A DNA stretch of 64,000 bases from Enterococcus silesiacus (GTDB lineage: Bacteria > Bacillota > Bacilli > Lactobacillales > Enterococcaceae): NCBI GenBank assembly GCA_001465115.1, contig CP013614.1, forward strand, positions 806,001 to 870,000, read 5' to 3'. Numbering within the stretch: the first letter of the stretch is position 1; every line of letters begins with the position of its first letter. Below the pieces are notes generated by a model. The model was not told where the DNA came from, did not search any database, and was given only the letters and a program-made list of their open reading frames with translations. The position numbers and the translations under genes were made by a program. Below, piece by piece: positions 53,134-64,000 of the stretch.

Positions 53134-53834
53134 TGGGTGAAAGAGCGGAAGAATTTTTAAGCAGTTTCAATCGTATTGAGAAATGGTTTCGTGAACAATT
53201 AAATAACCCAACGAATATGGGTTTTAGTGAAATGGTTCGCCGACTATCTAGAAAAAAAGACAGCCAAATCTCGCTTTTTCAAGATGACCTACTGCAAATG
53301 GCTCAATTAAGAAATGCGATTGTTCATGAACGGATTTCAACCGATTTTGTGATAGCAGAACCCAACGCGTGGGCAGTCACCCGAATGTTGGAAATCGAAC
53401 AAGCATTGATCAGTCCAGAAAAAGTTCTCCCGCGTTTTGCGAAGAAAGTGACAGGATTTGATATAAATATTTCAATCAAAGAAATCTTATCGATTGTTGC
53501 TCGTAAGCAGTATTCACAATTTCCAATTTATGATGATGGCATTTTTAAAGGCTTGATTACTGTTCGCGGCTTAGGAATTTGGTTAGCGGTCGAAAGTTCA
53601 AAAGGAGACATTCAATTAGAAGGAAGAAAAGCTTCTGAACTTTTGTTGAGTAATTATAAGCAGAGTAACTATCAATTTGTCAGTAAAGAGACGACTGTGT
53701 TTCAAGTTGAAGAGATGTTTGTGACCCAAGTCAGACTAGAGGCAATCCTGATCACAAAAGATGGGAATCCAAATGGCAGTTTACTGGGCATTATCCGTCC
53801 AAGAGATTTATATAATAATTTAGAGAAGGAATGA
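53133..53834 (+). CDS. CBS-domain protein
   Basis: Protein of 233 residues from ATG 53133; a GTG at 53130 is possible but less well spaced. The N-terminal helical part (1-about 85) includes a LRNAIVHERIS stretch like that of HEPN or DUF86-type folds. Two CBS motifs follow (about 97-155 and 165-230), which often bind adenine nucleotides. It is coupled to the small membrane protein upstream and precedes lspA by 6 bases. Function unknown. Confidence 0.78.
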   Translation: MGERAEEFLSSFNRIEKWFREQLNNPTNMGFSEMVRRLSRKKDSQISLFQDDLLQMAQLRNAIVHERISTDFVIAEPNAWAVTRMLEIEQALISPEKVLPRFAKKVTGFDINISIKEILSIVARKQYSQFPIYDDGIFKGLITVRGLGIWLAVESSKGDIQLEGRKASELLLSNYKQSNYQFVSKETTVFQVEEMFVTQVRLEAILITKDGNPNGSLLGIIRPRDLYNNLEKE

Positions 53835-53840
53835 AAGCCG

Positions 53841-54317
53841 TTGCTAGCAGTTTATCTAATTATCAGTGCAGTTCTGGTCGGTTTAGATCAGTGGGTCAAA
53901 TATTTAACGGTGACCAATATTCAATTAGGAGAAACAAAGGAGTTTATACCTGGATTTATGTCATTTACGAATCTTCGTAACACTGGGGCCGCTTGGAGTC
54001 TTTTAGAAGGAAAAATGTGGTTCTTTTATATCGTCACAGTGATCGTAGTTGCTGTAGTGTTGTATATTTTAGTTAAAAATATCAATGGAAGTAAGTGGTT
54101 TACAGTTGGTTTGAGCTTAGTCTTAGCTGGAGCAGTCGGAAATTTTATCGATCGTATTCGTCTAGGTTATGTTGTTGATATGTTCCAAACAGAATTTATT
54201 AGCTTTCCTATATTCAACGTCGCGGACTCTGTGCTAGTTATTGGTGTGATATGTATCTTTATTTATTTAATTTTAGACGAAAAAGCAGCGAAGGATGGAA
54301 AAAATGGAGCAAATTAA
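53841..54317 (+). CDS. lspA: Lipoprotein signal peptidase
   Basis: Type II signal peptidase (158 residues, four spans) that cleaves prolipoproteins before the lipid-modified cysteine. The catalytic aspartates lie in GNFIDRIRLGYVVDMFQ and FNVADSVLVIGV, and NLRNTGAAWSLLEGK is conserved. The start is TTG 53841, with GAAGGA ten bases upstream. It overlaps the pseudouridine synthase gene, a common pairing in Firmicutes. Confidence 0.95.
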   Translation: MLAVYLIISAVLVGLDQWVKYLTVTNIQLGETKEFIPGFMSFTNLRNTGAAWSLLEGKMWFFYIVTVIVVAVVLYILVKNINGSKWFTVGLSLVLAGAVGNFIDRIRLGYVVDMFQTEFISFPIFNVADSVLVIGVICIFIYLILDEKAAKDGKNGAN

Positions 54318-55209
54318 TGTAAAAATAAAACAAGAAAAGGGCCGGATTGATAAAGTTTTAAGCGATTTATTGAAAAATCATTCCCGTTCACAAATTCAAC
54401 AATGGTTAAAAGATCAAAATATTACAGTCAACGGTGAAATTACCCGCCCAAATTATAAAGTCAAAGAAAATGATGAAATAAGTATCAATGTACCTGAACC
54501 AGAAGAACTTGATGTTCTGGCAGAAGATATTCCAATTGAAATCGTGTATGAAGATGACGATGTTTTAGTTGTCAATAAACCTCAAGGTATGGTAGTTCAT
54601 CCATCTGCAGGACATCAGCATGGAACGCTAGTTAATGCGCTGTTATATCATATAAAGGACTTATCCTCGATTAATGGCATCATTCGTCCAGGCATTGTGC
54701 ATCGTATTGATAAAGACACATCAGGCTTATTGATGGTCGCTAAAAATGATAAAGCACATATTGCTTTAGCTGAACAATTGAAAGATAAAACCTCACTTAG
54801 AAAGTATGTTGCTTTAGTCCATGGCGAAATCTCTCATGATAAAGGTGAAATCAATGCACCGATCGGTCGTTCAAAAAATGATCGGAAAATGCAAGCTGTA
54901 ATCGAAGGTGGCAAGCCAGCAGTGACTCACTTTGAAGTGTTAGAACGATTTGAAGGTTATACGCTTGTTCAGCTGCAGTTAGAAACAGGACGTACTCACC
55001 AAATTCGTGTTCACATGAAATATATTGGATTTCCAGTTGCAGGCGATCCACTGTATGGACCAAGAAAAACATTAAAAGGCAATGGTCAATTTTTACATGC
55101 TGAAGTACTGGGCTTTAAACATCCTACAACTGGCCAAATGATGGTTTTTGAAGCCCCTTTACCAGATCTTTTTGAAAAAACTTTAGAGCAATTAAGAAAT
55201 AATGATTGA
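54304..55209 (+). CDS. RluD-type pseudouridine synthase
   Basis: Large-subunit rRNA pseudouridine synthase (301 residues). An S4 domain (about 12-70) precedes the catalytic domain with VVHPSAGH and HRIDKDTSGLLM (catalytic Asp), then RTHQIRVHM. ATG 54304 is 8 bases from AAGGA; ATG 54295 is inside that site, so 54304 is chosen. It overlaps lspA by 14 bases. The pyr promoter lies over its stop codon. Confidence 0.92.
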   Translation: MEQINVKIKQEKGRIDKVLSDLLKNHSRSQIQQWLKDQNITVNGEITRPNYKVKENDEISINVPEPEELDVLAEDIPIEIVYEDDDVLVVNKPQGMVVHPSAGHQHGTLVNALLYHIKDLSSINGIIRPGIVHRIDKDTSGLLMVAKNDKAHIALAEQLKDKTSLRKYVALVHGEISHDKGEINAPIGRSKNDRKMQAVIEGGKPAVTHFEVLERFEGYTLVQLQLETGRTHQIRVHMKYIGFPVAGDPLYGPRKTLKGNGQFLHAEVLGFKHPTTGQMMVFEAPLPDLFEKTLEQLRNND

Positions 55210-55234
55210 TTTATTCTATCAGAAAAGGTACACT
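55206..55234 (+). promoter_or_regulatory. Promoter of the pyr operon
   Basis: -35 TTGATT (55206-55211) and -10 TACACT (55229-55234) with a 17-base spacer. The -35 overlaps the stop codon of the upstream gene. Confidence 0.7.
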
Positions 55235-55261
55235 GTTTTAGAAAGAAAATTAAATAAGCAA

Positions 55262-55400
55262 TCCTTTAAGAGTAGTCCTGTGAGGCTAAGAAGGAAACAT
55301 GCAGAATACTATCTAGGTGCGCTTAGAAAAAATCTGTGTGAACTGAATGGTATCTTTGTATAGATAAATTCAATCCTCCTATCCGAACACGGGTAGGAGG
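55262..55400 (+). promoter_or_regulatory. PyrR-dependent attenuator of the pyr operon
   Basis: The PyrR binding loop AGTCCTGTGAGGCT (55274-55287) matches the consensus ARUCCNGNGAGGYU exactly. A terminator follows: AATCCTCCTA with TAGGAGGATT (55372-55392) and TTTTT. With UMP high, PyrR binding stabilises the anti-antiterminator and the terminator forms. The other 230 bases of the gap before pyrR show no further element. Confidence 0.92.
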
Positions 55401-55602
55401 ATTTTTGTTTTTCATCATTGTGACTGGCTAAGAAGCTGACCGAGCAGATAATGAAAAATACTTGGCCAACGAAGTGAGAGAAGCAATCTTACTAGTGGCC
55501 CCAAAAAAGGCTCAACTACTTATAATTAGGAAAAACAGGTATACATGAAAAAGAACAAATGTAACGCCTTGAAACTGAAAAAGGTTGTTCATAAGGCTTT
55601 AG

Positions 55603-56190
<588 letters not shown>

Positions 56191-56223
56191 TCAAATACAA
56201 TAGCAAAGATAGGGTAGGTTGAG

Positions 56224-57510
56224 ATGACAGAAAAAGAATTTCGCAATGAAGAAGCAGTGCTAGATATTCACGATAGACCAAAGACAGCACATTGGATCGG
56301 TTTAAGTTTACAGCATTTATTTACAATGTTCGGTGCCACAGTTTTAGTGCCAATTTTAGTAGGAATCGATCCAGGAATTGCCTTAGTCAGTTCGGGGCTT
56401 GGAACGATCGTCTACTTATTCGTAACGAAAGGAAAAATTCCAGCTTATCTTGGAAGTAGCTTCGCATTTATCGCAGCGATGCAGATGTTGATGAAAAGTG
56501 ATGGCTATCCGGCAATCGCTCAAGGTGCAATCACAACAGGTTTGGTTTACGTGATCGTGTCGATCATCATAAGTAAAATCGGTTCAGCTTGGTTAGATAA
56601 AATCTTACCACCAATCGTAGTAGGACCGGTAGTCATGGTTATTGGATTAGGGCTTGCTTCCAATGCTGCTAATAATGCTATGTTCAACAACGGAGAGTAT
56701 GACTTTAAATTCATCGCAGTTGCTTTAATTACACTTGGATTAACAATCTTTTATAACATGTTTTTCAAAGGATTTCTCGGCTTGATTCCAATTTTACTGG
56801 GAATCGTCAGTGGGTATCTCGTTGCGTTGTTATTTGGCATCGTAGACATCGAACCAATCAAAAATGCGGCTTGGTTTGCTATGCCAAACTTTGAAATACC
56901 TTTTGTTCAATACCAACCAAAGCTACATTTAAATGCTATCACAACAATGGCACCAATCGCATTTGTAACAATGACTGAGCATATCGGACACTTGATGGTT
57001 TTAAATAAATTAACGAAGCGAAACTTCTTCCAAGACCCAGGTTTATCAAAAACATTGATGGGTGACGGTGCTGCGCAAATCGTAGCTGGCTTAGTCGGTG
57101 GACCTCCTGTTACAAGTTATGGTGAAAATATCGGTGTTCTAGCAATTACACGAGTACACAGTGTCTTCGTTATTGCAGGAGCAGCAGTCTTCGCTGTTGG
57201 ACTTGGTTTTGTTGGGAAATTAAGTGCCATCATTTTAAGTATCCCTGGTCCAGTTATCTCAGGTATCAGCTTCGTCTTATTCGGGGTAATTGCAGCCAGC
57301 GGGTTGAAAATCCTGATTGACAATCAAATCAACTTTGATAAGAAAAAGAATTTACTGATTGCCTCTGTGATCCTAGTTATCGGAATTGGCGGTTTAGTCT
57401 TTAAATTAGATACCTTTGAATTATCATCAATGGCATTAGCCACAGTCTTAGGAATTATTCTAAACCTGATTTTACCTGAAACTGCACGTAGTGAAGAAAA
57501 GTCTAACTAG
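56224..57510 (+). CDS. pyrP: Uracil permease
   Basis: NCS2-family uracil:proton symporter (428 residues, about fourteen segments). GLSLQHLFTMFGATVLVPILVGIDP (about 21-45) and MTEHIGHLMVLNKLT (about 252-266), with the substrate-site glutamate, then GGPPVTSYGENIGVLAITRV, are diagnostic. Lies between pyrR and pyrB, the usual place in Firmicutes. The following gap carries repeat B rather than a second PyrR site. Confidence 0.95.
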   Translation: MTEKEFRNEEAVLDIHDRPKTAHWIGLSLQHLFTMFGATVLVPILVGIDPGIALVSSGLGTIVYLFVTKGKIPAYLGSSFAFIAAMQMLMKSDGYPAIAQGAITTGLVYVIVSIIISKIGSAWLDKILPPIVVGPVVMVIGLGLASNAANNAMFNNGEYDFKFIAVALITLGLTIFYNMFFKGFLGLIPILLGIVSGYLVALLFGIVDIEPIKNAAWFAMPNFEIPFVQYQPKLHLNAITTMAPIAFVTMTEHIGHLMVLNKLTKRNFFQDPGLSKTLMGDGAAQIVAGLVGGPPVTSYGENIGVLAITRVHSVFVIAGAAVFAVGLGFVGKLSAIILSIPGPVISGISFVLFGVIAASGLKILIDNQINFDKKKNLLIASVILVIGIGGLVFKLDTFELSSMALATVLGIILNLILPETARSEEKSN

Positions 57511-57529
57511 CGAAGCGGAACGTTGTTAC
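57510..57529. repeat. 20-base direct repeat around repeat B, left copy
   Basis: GCGAAGCGGAACGTTGTTAC begins at the last base of the pyrP stop codon and recurs exactly at 57705-57724. Confidence 0.85.
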
Positions 57530-57535
57530 TATTGT

Positions 57536-57650
57536 TATCTAGCTTCGCAGGCTAACTCCTCGAAAAAAAGATAAAATCCGATTGTGGCGAAATGCGCCAC
57601 CTTCTGATTTTCCTATTTTTCAGTCGGAGTTGAACGAGCCTGCTCAGTAT
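57536..57650. repeat. Repeat B, copy 2 (long form)
   Basis: TATCTAGCTTCGCAGGCTAAC and CTCGAAAAAAAGATAAAA are shared with 28241-28280. An inner part follows with the hairpin GTGGCG / CGCCAC (57584-57600), and the end GAGCCTGCTCAG matches the other copy. It lies between the two 20-base direct repeats in the pyrP-pyrB gap. Confidence 0.75.
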
Positions 57651-57704
57651 TTGCTTTGAAACACAGTGAATAAAATGAACTGATGTTGAAAAGTACAAGG
57701 TGAA

Positions 57705-57724
57705 GCGAAGCGGAACGTTGTTAC
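57705..57724. repeat. 20-base direct repeat around repeat B, right copy
   Basis: Exact copy of 57510-57529, ending 22 bases before the pyrB start. The two copies are 195 bases apart and bracket repeat B. Confidence 0.85.
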
Positions 57725-57746
57725 CTATATATAAGGAGGAAAACGA

Positions 57747-58673
57747 ATGATCATCACATCTGAACGTATCAGTTTAAAACATCTTTTAACTGTCGAAGCA
57801 TTAAGCGATCAAGAAGTTATGGGTTTGATCCATCGTGCGCAAGAGTTTAAACAAGGAGCGACCTGGCAGCCTGAGAAGAAACAATACTTTGCAACAAACT
57901 TGTTCTTTGAAAACAGTACGCGAACGCATAAGAGCTTTGATGTTGCCGAAAAAAAATTAGGGATCGAAGTGATCGAGTTTGAAGAGAGTATGAGCTCGGT
58001 AAAAAAAGGTGAGACGCTTTATGATACAGTGCTGACAATGTCAGCAATCGGAGTTGATGTGGCCGTCATTCGGCATGGAGAAGAAAATTATTATGATGAA
58101 CTGATCCAAAGTAAAACGATTCAATGTTCAATCATTAACGGTGGAGATGGTAGTGGTCAACATCCCACCCAATGTCTACTAGATTTGATGACAATCTATG
58201 AAGAATTTAAACACTTTGAGGGATTAAAAATTGCGATCGTTGGTGATATTACGCATTCTAGAGTCGCCAAATCAAACATGCAGATGCTAAAAAGGCTAGG
58301 TGCGACGATCTTTTTCTCAGGACCAGAAGAGTGGTACGACAAGCAATTTGAAGCGTATGGACATTATATGCCTTTAGATGAAGTAGTTGAAACAGTCGAT
58401 GTGATGATGCTGCTTAGAGTGCAGCATGAACGTCATGATGGATCTGAAATGTTTTCAAAAGAAGAGTACCATCAGCAATACGGTTTAACTGTTGAGCGAG
58501 CCAAACGACTTCAAAAGCATGCGGTCATTATGCATCCAGCGCCTGTCAATCGTGATGTTGAACTGGCAGATTCTTTAGTTGAAGGAATTCAATCCAGAAT
58601 TATCCAACAGATGAGTAACGGCGTGTATATGAGAATGGCAATTTTAGAAGCAGTATTACATGGAAAGGCATAG
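57747..58673 (+). CDS. pyrB: Aspartate carbamoyltransferase catalytic subunit
   Basis: Carbamoyl-phosphate + aspartate to carbamoyl-aspartate (308 residues). [20 protein letters not shown] carries the carbamoyl-phosphate site, HPTQCLLDL and [11 protein letters not shown] are the other signatures. A very strong AAGGAGG site precedes ATG. Spacing to pyrC is nil, indicating coupling. Confidence 0.96.
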   Translation: MIITSERISLKHLLTVEALSDQEVMGLIHRAQEFKQGATWQPEKKQYFATNLFFENSTRTHKSFDVAEKKLGIEVIEFEESMSSVKKGETLYDTVLTMSAIGVDVAVIRHGEENYYDELIQSKTIQCSIINGGDGSGQHPTQCLLDLMTIYEEFKHFEGLKIAIVGDITHSRVAKSNMQMLKRLGATIFFSGPEEWYDKQFEAYGHYMPLDEVVETVDVMMLLRVQHERHDGSEMFSKEEYHQQYGLTVERAKRLQKHAVIMHPAPVNRDVELADSLVEGIQSRIIQQMSNGVYMRMAILEAVLHGKA

Positions 58674-58682
58674 GTGAACAAC

Positions 58683-59966
58683 ATGAAAACACTTATCAAA
58701 AATGGCAAAATCATAAAAAAAGACAATCAATTGATACCAGCAGAAATTTGGATTGAAGATGGCAAGATCAGAGCAATCGGAGAATTTTTTGAAGAAAGTA
58801 CCTTTGAAAAAGTCTATGATGCTAAAGGACAACTGATAGCGCCAGGATTAGTTGACGTGCATGTTCATCTAAGAGAACCGGGCTTTACTTATAAAGAAAC
58901 GATCGAAACGGGGAGTAAATCAGCTGCAAGAGGCGGATATACAACTGTTTGCGCGATGCCTAACCTAAATCCTGTACCTGATACTGCAGAAAAATTAAAA
59001 GAGGTTTATGAAATCATTGAAAAAAACGCTGTGGTAAAAGTGCTACAATATGCGCCAATCACAGAAGAACTACGAAGTGAAACATTAACCGATCAAAAAG
59101 CCTTAAAAGAAGTTGGCGCTTTTGCATTTACAAATGATGGTGTAGGTGTACAAACTGCAGGTACAATGTATCTTGCCATGAAAGAAGCTGCAGCAAATGG
59201 CATGGCGATCGTGGCTCATACAGAAGATGAGTCACTCCTTTTTGGCGGAGTGATGCATGAAGGAGAGATTTCGGAAAAATTAGGCTTACCAGGAATTTTA
59301 AGTTCTACGGAAGCTTCACAAATCGCTCGAGATGTTGTTTTAGCCGGTGAAACAGGCGTACATTACCATGTCTGCCACGTTTCAACAAAAGAAAGTGTCC
59401 GTGTGATTCGTGATGCAAAACGTGCTGGAATTCATGTGACAGCCGAAGTTGCGCCGCATCACTTGATTTTGATCGATGAAGATATCCCAGAAGATAATGG
59501 TTTTTGGAAAATGAATCCGCCACTTAGAGCAGTATCTGATCGTGATGCCTTGATCGAAGGGCTAATGGATGGCACGATTGATTGTATCGCAACAGATCAC
59601 GCGCCTCATGACTTAGAAGAAAAAAATCAAACTTTCTTAAAAGCACCATTCGGAATTGTAGGAAGCGAGACGGCATTCCAATTGATTTATACACACTTTG
59701 TTGAAACAGGAAAATTTACATTAGAGCAAGTAATCAATTGGATGGCAACAAAACCTGCTGAGATTTTTGGTTTAGATGCTGGGACACTGACAATCGGTGC
59801 TCAAGCAGACATCGCAGTTTTTGATTTAGAGTTGGAAGAGGCCATTAATGACAAAGACTTTGAATCAATGGGCGTCAACACCCCATTTGTTGGCTGGAAA
59901 GTTAAGGGAAATACATTAATGACGTTTGTTGATGGGCAATCAGCTTGGTCTAAGGGAGATGCATAA
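58683..59966 (+). CDS. pyrC: Dihydroorotase
   Basis: Zinc amidohydrolase (427 residues) closing carbamoyl-aspartate to dihydroorotate. The metal motif [10 protein letters not shown] (about 57-66), [10 protein letters not shown], and [12 protein letters not shown] are intact. ATG 58683 is used; a GTG at 58674 lies next to the pyrB stop and has no ribosome site ahead of it. Confidence 0.95.
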   Translation: MKTLIKNGKIIKKDNQLIPAEIWIEDGKIRAIGEFFEESTFEKVYDAKGQLIAPGLVDVHVHLREPGFTYKETIETGSKSAARGGYTTVCAMPNLNPVPDTAEKLKEVYEIIEKNAVVKVLQYAPITEELRSETLTDQKALKEVGAFAFTNDGVGVQTAGTMYLAMKEAAANGMAIVAHTEDESLLFGGVMHEGEISEKLGLPGILSSTEASQIARDVVLAGETGVHYHVCHVSTKESVRVIRDAKRAGIHVTAEVAPHHLILIDEDIPEDNGFWKMNPPLRAVSDRDALIEGLMDGTIDCIATDHAPHDLEEKNQTFLKAPFGIVGSETAFQLIYTHFVETGKFTLEQVINWMATKPAEIFGLDAGTLTIGAQADIAVFDLELEEAINDKDFESMGVNTPFVGWKVKGNTLMTFVDGQSAWSKGDA

Positions 59967-59968
59967 TT

Positions 59969-61048
59969 TTGAAGCGACTATTGATACTAGAAGACGGAAC
60001 CGTTTTTGAAGGAAAAGCGCTTGGGGCAGATGTTAATGTTGTTGGAGAAGTTGTCTTTACAACTAGCATGACAGGCTATCAAGAAACAATCACTGATCAA
60101 AGTTTCAATGGTCAAATTATTACATTTACCTATCCAATGGTTGGTAATTATGGTGTCAATCGCGATGATTATGAGTCAATCTCCCCAACGTGTAAAGGTG
60201 TAGTTGTCAAAGAACATGCCCGACTTGCTTCAAACTGGCGTGCTCAAATGACATTGGATGAATTCTTGAAAAGAAAAGGAATTCCAGGCATTTCAGGAAT
60301 TGACACGCGTGCGCTAACAAGAAAACTGCGCTCCGTTGGAACAATGAAAGCTGCTTTTGTTGATGCAGATGATGATTTAACTCATGAATTTGATCAGCTA
60401 AAAGCAACGGTTTTGCCTAAAAATCAAGTAGCTCAAGTATCAACAACAAAACCATACCCAAGTCCAGGCATCGGCCGTAATGTAGTTGTGGTTGATTTCG
60501 GTTTGAAGCATAGTATTTTAAGGGAGTTATCAAAACGTCATTGTAACTTGACTGTTTTACCATACAACACAACGGCTGAAATGATTTTAGAGCTTTCGCC
60601 AGATGGCGTGATGTTAACAAATGGACCAGGAGATCCTAAAGATGTGCCAGAAGCAATTGAAATGATTCAAGCTATTCAAGGAAAAGTACCAATTTTCGGA
60701 ATTTGTCTTGGGCATCAACTATTTGCTTTAGCGAATGGAGCAGATACCTACAAAATGAAGTTTGGTCATCGGGGATTAAATCATCCTGTTAGAGAAATTG
60801 CAACAGGAAGAATCGATTTTACTTCACAAAATCATGGCTATGCTGTCGATGAAACAACGGTCGATCCTGAAAAGTTATTAGTGACCCACGTGGAAGTAAA
60901 TGATGGTTCTGTTGAAGGCGTAAGACATCGTCAATACCCAGCTTTTACAGTGCAATATCATCCTGATGCGGCGCCAGGTCCGCACGATGGACTTCATTTG
61001 TTTGATGAATTTATGGAATTAATGGATGCATGGAAGGAGCAAGACTAA
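59969..61048 (+). CDS. carA: Carbamoyl-phosphate synthase small subunit
   Basis: Glutamine amidotransferase subunit (359 residues; pyrAA in pyr operons). The class I GATase nucleophile is in [13 protein letters not shown]; the catalytic His is in QYHPDAAPG, with the Glu usually found two positions after it not seen at that spot. The start is TTG 59969, with GGGAG about ten bases upstream. It overlaps carB by one base (TAATG). Confidence 0.93.
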   Translation: MKRLLILEDGTVFEGKALGADVNVVGEVVFTTSMTGYQETITDQSFNGQIITFTYPMVGNYGVNRDDYESISPTCKGVVVKEHARLASNWRAQMTLDEFLKRKGIPGISGIDTRALTRKLRSVGTMKAAFVDADDDLTHEFDQLKATVLPKNQVAQVSTTKPYPSPGIGRNVVVVDFGLKHSILRELSKRHCNLTVLPYNTTAEMILELSPDGVMLTNGPGDPKDVPEAIEMIQAIQGKVPIFGICLGHQLFALANGADTYKMKFGHRGLNHPVREIATGRIDFTSQNHGYAVDETTVDPEKLLVTHVEVNDGSVEGVRHRQYPAFTVQYHPDAAPGPHDGLHLFDEFMELMDAWKEQD

Positions 61049-64000
61049 TGCCAAAAAGAACAGATATCAAAAAAATCATGGTTATCGGTTCAGGTCCAAT
61101 CATTATTGGACAAGCCGCAGAATTTGACTATGCCGGTACACAGGCTTGTCTTGCTTTAAGAGAAGAAGGATATGAAGTTGTTTTGGTCAACTCAAATCCA
61201 GCAACGATAATGACAGATAAAGAAATTGCAGATCAAGTGTATATTGAACCCATCACGCTAGAATTTGTTTCTCGTATTTTACGAAAAGAACGTCCAGATG
61301 CATTATTGCCGACATTAGGTGGCCAAACAGGACTGAATATGGCAATGGAATTAGCAGCTTCTGGTATTTTAGATGAGTTGAAAGTGGAATTGTTAGGAAC
61401 AAAATTAGACGCGATCGATCAAGCAGAGGATCGTGACTTATTCAAGAAATTAATGGAGGACTTAGATCAGCCAATTCCTGAAAGTGAAATCGTCAATACT
61501 GTTGAGCAAGCCGTAGCGTTTGCCAATACAATTGGTTATCCAATCATTGTACGTCCTGCATTTACCTTAGGTGGTACAGGCGGTGGCATGTGCGATAATG
61601 AAGAAGAACTGCGAATCATCGCTGAAAACGGTCTGAAATTATCTCCTGCTACTCAGTGCTTGATTGAAAAAAGTATCGCCGGATTTAAAGAAATCGAATA
61701 TGAAGTGATGCGTGATTCTGCTGATAATGCAATCGTTGTTTGTAACATGGAAAATTTCGATCCAGTTGGAATTCATACAGGTGACTCGATAGTATTTGCA
61801 CCAAGTCAAACGCTATCTGATCATGAATATCAAATGCTTCGCGATGCTTCTTTAAAAATCATTAGAGCGTTAAAAATAGAGGGCGGCTGTAATGTTCAAT
61901 TAGCTTTAGATCCGCATAGTTTCAATTATTACGTGATTGAAGTCAATCCACGTGTTTCCCGCTCCTCAGCATTAGCGAGTAAAGCAACAGGCTATCCAAT
62001 CGCTAAATTGGCTGCAAAAATTGCTGTAGGTCTAACGCTTGATGAAATGAAAAATCCAGTCACAGAAACGACTTATGCAGAGTTTGAGCCAGCATTGGAT
62101 TATGTTGTTGCAAAAATCCCGCGCTGGCCATTTGATAAGTTTGAAAAAGGTGAACGCCGTTTAGGGACTCAAATGAAAGCCACTGGCGAGGTCATGGCAA
62201 TCGGTCGTAACATTGAGGAGTCGCTATTAAAAGCAGTGCGTTCTCTTGAAATCGGTGCCTATCACAATGAACTGAAAGAAATACAAGAGGTCAGTGATGA
62301 GTTATTGACTGAAAAAATCGTGAAAGCTCAAGATGATCGATTATTTTATCTATCAGAAGCGATTCGTCGAGGTTTCACAATCGAAGATTTAGCCATGCTT
62401 ACCAAAATTGATTTATTCTTCCTAGATAAACTACTTCACATTTTTGAGTTGGAAACCGCATTAGCAAATAACATCAAAGATGTCGAACTTTTAAAAGAAG
62501 CCAAACAAAACGGGTTTACCGATAGAAAAATTGCTGAACTATGGCAGTTGAACGAGCAAGCCGTTGCAGACTATCGTCACGAACAAAAAATTCTTCCTGT
62601 TTATAAAATGGTTGATACCTGTGCTGCAGAGTTTGAATCTCAAACACCGTATTTTTACAGCACTTATGAATATGAAAACGAAAGTATTCGCTCGGAGAAA
62701 CCATCTGTACTAGTTCTGGGTTCAGGACCAATCAGAATTGGGCAAGGTGTGGAATTTGACTATGCAACAGTTCACTCAGTAAAAGCAATCCAAGAAGCAG
62801 GCTATGAAGCAATCATTATGAATAGTAATCCTGAAACAGTGTCAACAGACTTCTCGATTTCAGATAAACTTTATTTTGAACCATTAACATTAGAAGACGT
62901 GATGAATGTGATCGAATTAGAACAACCAACTGGAGTGATCGTTCAATTTGGTGGTCAAACGGCCATTAATTTAGCTGAGCCATTAGTGAAACAGGGTGTG
63001 AAAATTTTAGGGACATCGATTGAAGATTTAGATCGAGCTGAAAATCGTGATTTATTTGAGCAAGCATTGCAGGCACTAGATATTCCTCAGCCGCCAGGAG
63101 ATACTGCAACGAGCGCCAAAGAAGCGGTGGCAGTAGCCAATAAAATCGGTTATCCTGTCTTAGTTCGTCCTAGCTATGTCCTTGGCGGACGAGCAATGGA
63201 AATTGTTGAGAATCAAAAAGACCTAGAAGATTATATGCGTAACGCCGTAAAAGCTTCACCTGAACATCCAGTATTAGTTGATAGCTACTTATTAGGTAAG
63301 GAATGTGAAGTTGATGCAATTTGTGATGGTCAGACAGTCTTGATTCCAGGTATTATGGAACATATTGAACGTGCAGGAGTCCATTCAGGAGATTCAATGG
63401 CCGTTTATCCACCACAAACTTTAGCGAAAGAGATTCAACAAACGATTGCTGATTATACAAGAAAACTGGCAATTGGTTTAAATTGTATCGGTATGATGAA
63501 TATTCAATTTGTTATTCACGAGGAAAAAGTTTATGTGATCGAGGTCAATCCTCGAGCAAGTCGAACAGTGCCATTTTTAAGTAAAATCACAGGAATTCCA
63601 ATGGCTCAAATAGCAACAAAAGCCATTCTTGGTAAAAAACTGACAGATTTAGGCTATCAAGATGGGCTATATCCTGAAAGCAAACAAGTACACATCAAGG
63701 CGCCAGTCTTCTCATTCACTAAACTCCAAAAAGTCGACACATACTTAGGTCCTGAAATGAAATCAACAGGTGAAGTAATGGGTTCTGACTATAGTCTAGA
63801 AAAAGCATTATATAAAGCTTTCGAAGCTTCAGGATTACACGTGCCAAGTTTCGGCGCAGTCTTGTTCACTATAGCTGATGAAACGAAGGAAGAAGCGCTA
63901 ACTTTAGCAAAACGCTTCAACAAAATCGGTTATAGCTTGGTTGCAACAAAAGGTACAGCAGATTTCCTAGCACAAAATGGATTGTCAGTGAAAACCGTTC
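61048..64000 (+). CDS. carB: Carbamoyl-phosphate synthase large subunit (3' end missing)
   Basis: Open from ATG 61048 to the end of the window with no stop codon (about 984 of roughly 1,060 residues). Two ATP-grasp halves are visible: [19 protein letters not shown] near residue 11 and its repeat [19 protein letters not shown] near 555. [12 protein letters not shown] and [13 protein letters not shown] are the two glycine-rich loops, and [20 protein letters not shown] and [18 protein letters not shown] end the two ATP sites. The C-terminal allosteric domain begins near residue 930 and is cut off. Confidence 0.96.
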   Translation, partial: MPKRTDIKKIMVIGSGPIIIGQAAEFDYAGTQACLALREEGYEVVLVNSNPATIMTDKEIADQVYIEPITLEFVSRILRKERPDALLPTLGGQTGLNMAMELAASGILDELKVELLGTKLDAIDQAEDRDLFKKLMEDLDQPIPESEIVNTVEQAVAFANTIGYPIIVRPAFTLGGTGGGMCDNEEELRIIAENGLKLSPATQCLIEKSIAGFKEIEYEVMRDSADNAIVVCNMENFDPVGIHTGDSIVFAPSQTLSDHEYQMLRDASLKIIRALKIEGGCNVQLALDPHSFNYYVIEVNPRVSRSSALASKATGYPIAKLAAKIAVGLTLDEMKNPVTETTYAEFEPALDYVVAKIPRWPFDKFEKGERRLGTQMKATGEVMAIGRNIEESLLKAVRSLEIGAYHNELKEIQEVSDELLTEKIVKAQDDRLFYLSEAIRRGFTIEDLAMLTKIDLFFLDKLLHIFELETALANNIKDVELLKEAKQNGFTDRKIAELWQLNEQAVADYRHEQKILPVYKMVDTCAAEFESQTPYFYSTYEYENESIRSEKPSVLVLGSGPIRIGQGVEFDYATVHSVKAIQEAGYEAIIMNSNPETVSTDFSISDKLYFEPLTLEDVMNVIELEQPTGVIVQFGGQTAINLAEPLVKQGVKILGTSIEDLDRAENRDLFEQALQALDIPQPPGDTATSAKEAVAVANKIGYPVLVRPSYVLGGRAMEIVENQKDLEDYMRNAVKASPEHPVLVDSYLLGKECEVDAICDGQTVLIPGIMEHIERAGVHSGDSMAVYPPQTLAKEIQQTIADYTRKLAIGLNCIGMMNIQFVIHEEKVYVIEVNPRASRTVPFLSKITGIPMAQIATKAILGKKLTDLGYQDGLYPESKQVHIKAPVFSFTKLQKVDTYLGPEMKSTGEVMGSDYSLEKALYKAFEASGLHVPSFGAVLFTIADETKEEALTLAKRFNKIGYSLVATKGTADFLAQNGLSVKTV

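Noticed and set aside
57511..57746. Second PyrR binding loop in the pyrP-pyrB gap
   Set aside because: No GAGG-containing PyrR consensus was found; the gap holds repeat B and direct repeats.

Overview
The window is low-GC Firmicutes DNA, and gene content points to Enterococcus, most likely a relative of E. faecalis. The evidence is an ebsC / RNase H-like / ebsA cluster, an LtaS-type lipoteichoic acid synthase, a PyrR-controlled pyr operon, many multi-subunit PTS systems, T-box control, and short palindromic intergenic repeats. The species call is inference. No rRNA, tRNA or CRISPR array was seen.

Layout. 1-4169: the 3' part of a galactitol-type PTS operon (IIA, IIC, IIB) followed by a class II aldolase, a TIM-like isomerase and a YjbQ protein. 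4514-10976: a GntR/UTRA regulator and a mannose-family PTS (IIB, IIC, IID, IIA) with two cupin-type glucose-6-phosphate isomerase homologues and a long class I mannose-6-phosphate isomerase. 11155-18632: two paralogous aldo/keto reductases, a decayed UvrA-like gene, a DUF998 membrane protein, an XRE/MmyB-type regulator, the DbpA helicase, and a short-chain dehydrogenase divergent from a MerR regulator. 18802-23685: an orphan class B penicillin-binding protein, RqcH and an unrecognised TIM-barrel-like protein. 23736-26334: two MetE-like methyltransferases behind a complete T-box leader. 26522-27881: an anchored protein of unknown function, a 32-residue ORF and a GNAT acetyltransferase.

27906-31010 holds the most interesting region: a tryptophan-type ABC transporter preceded by a 20-codon leader peptide with two Trp codons and a set of mutually exclusive hairpins ending in a terminator. 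This looks like a ribosome-mediated tryptophan attenuator. 31056-39406 has a split ThrE-type exporter, a HAD phosphatase, an OmpR-type two-component system, a P-loop-less ABC ATPase with a half-size FtsX-like permease, and LtaS. 39702-47162 has an rRNA methyltransferase and a LysR-controlled quinate/shikimate cluster. 47263-50756 has the ebs-type genes, an IS110-family insertion with a structured non-coding end, and a cold-shock protein. 50940-55209 has formyl-THF synthetase, two small unknown genes, LspA and an RluD-type pseudouridine synthase. 55206-64000 is the pyr operon (pyrR, pyrP, pyrB, pyrC, carA, carB), with a PyrR attenuator in front; carB runs off the window.

Two dispersed repeat families occur. 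Repeat A has three copies (about 20620, 40880 and 48795). Repeat B has two copies (about 28241 and 57536).
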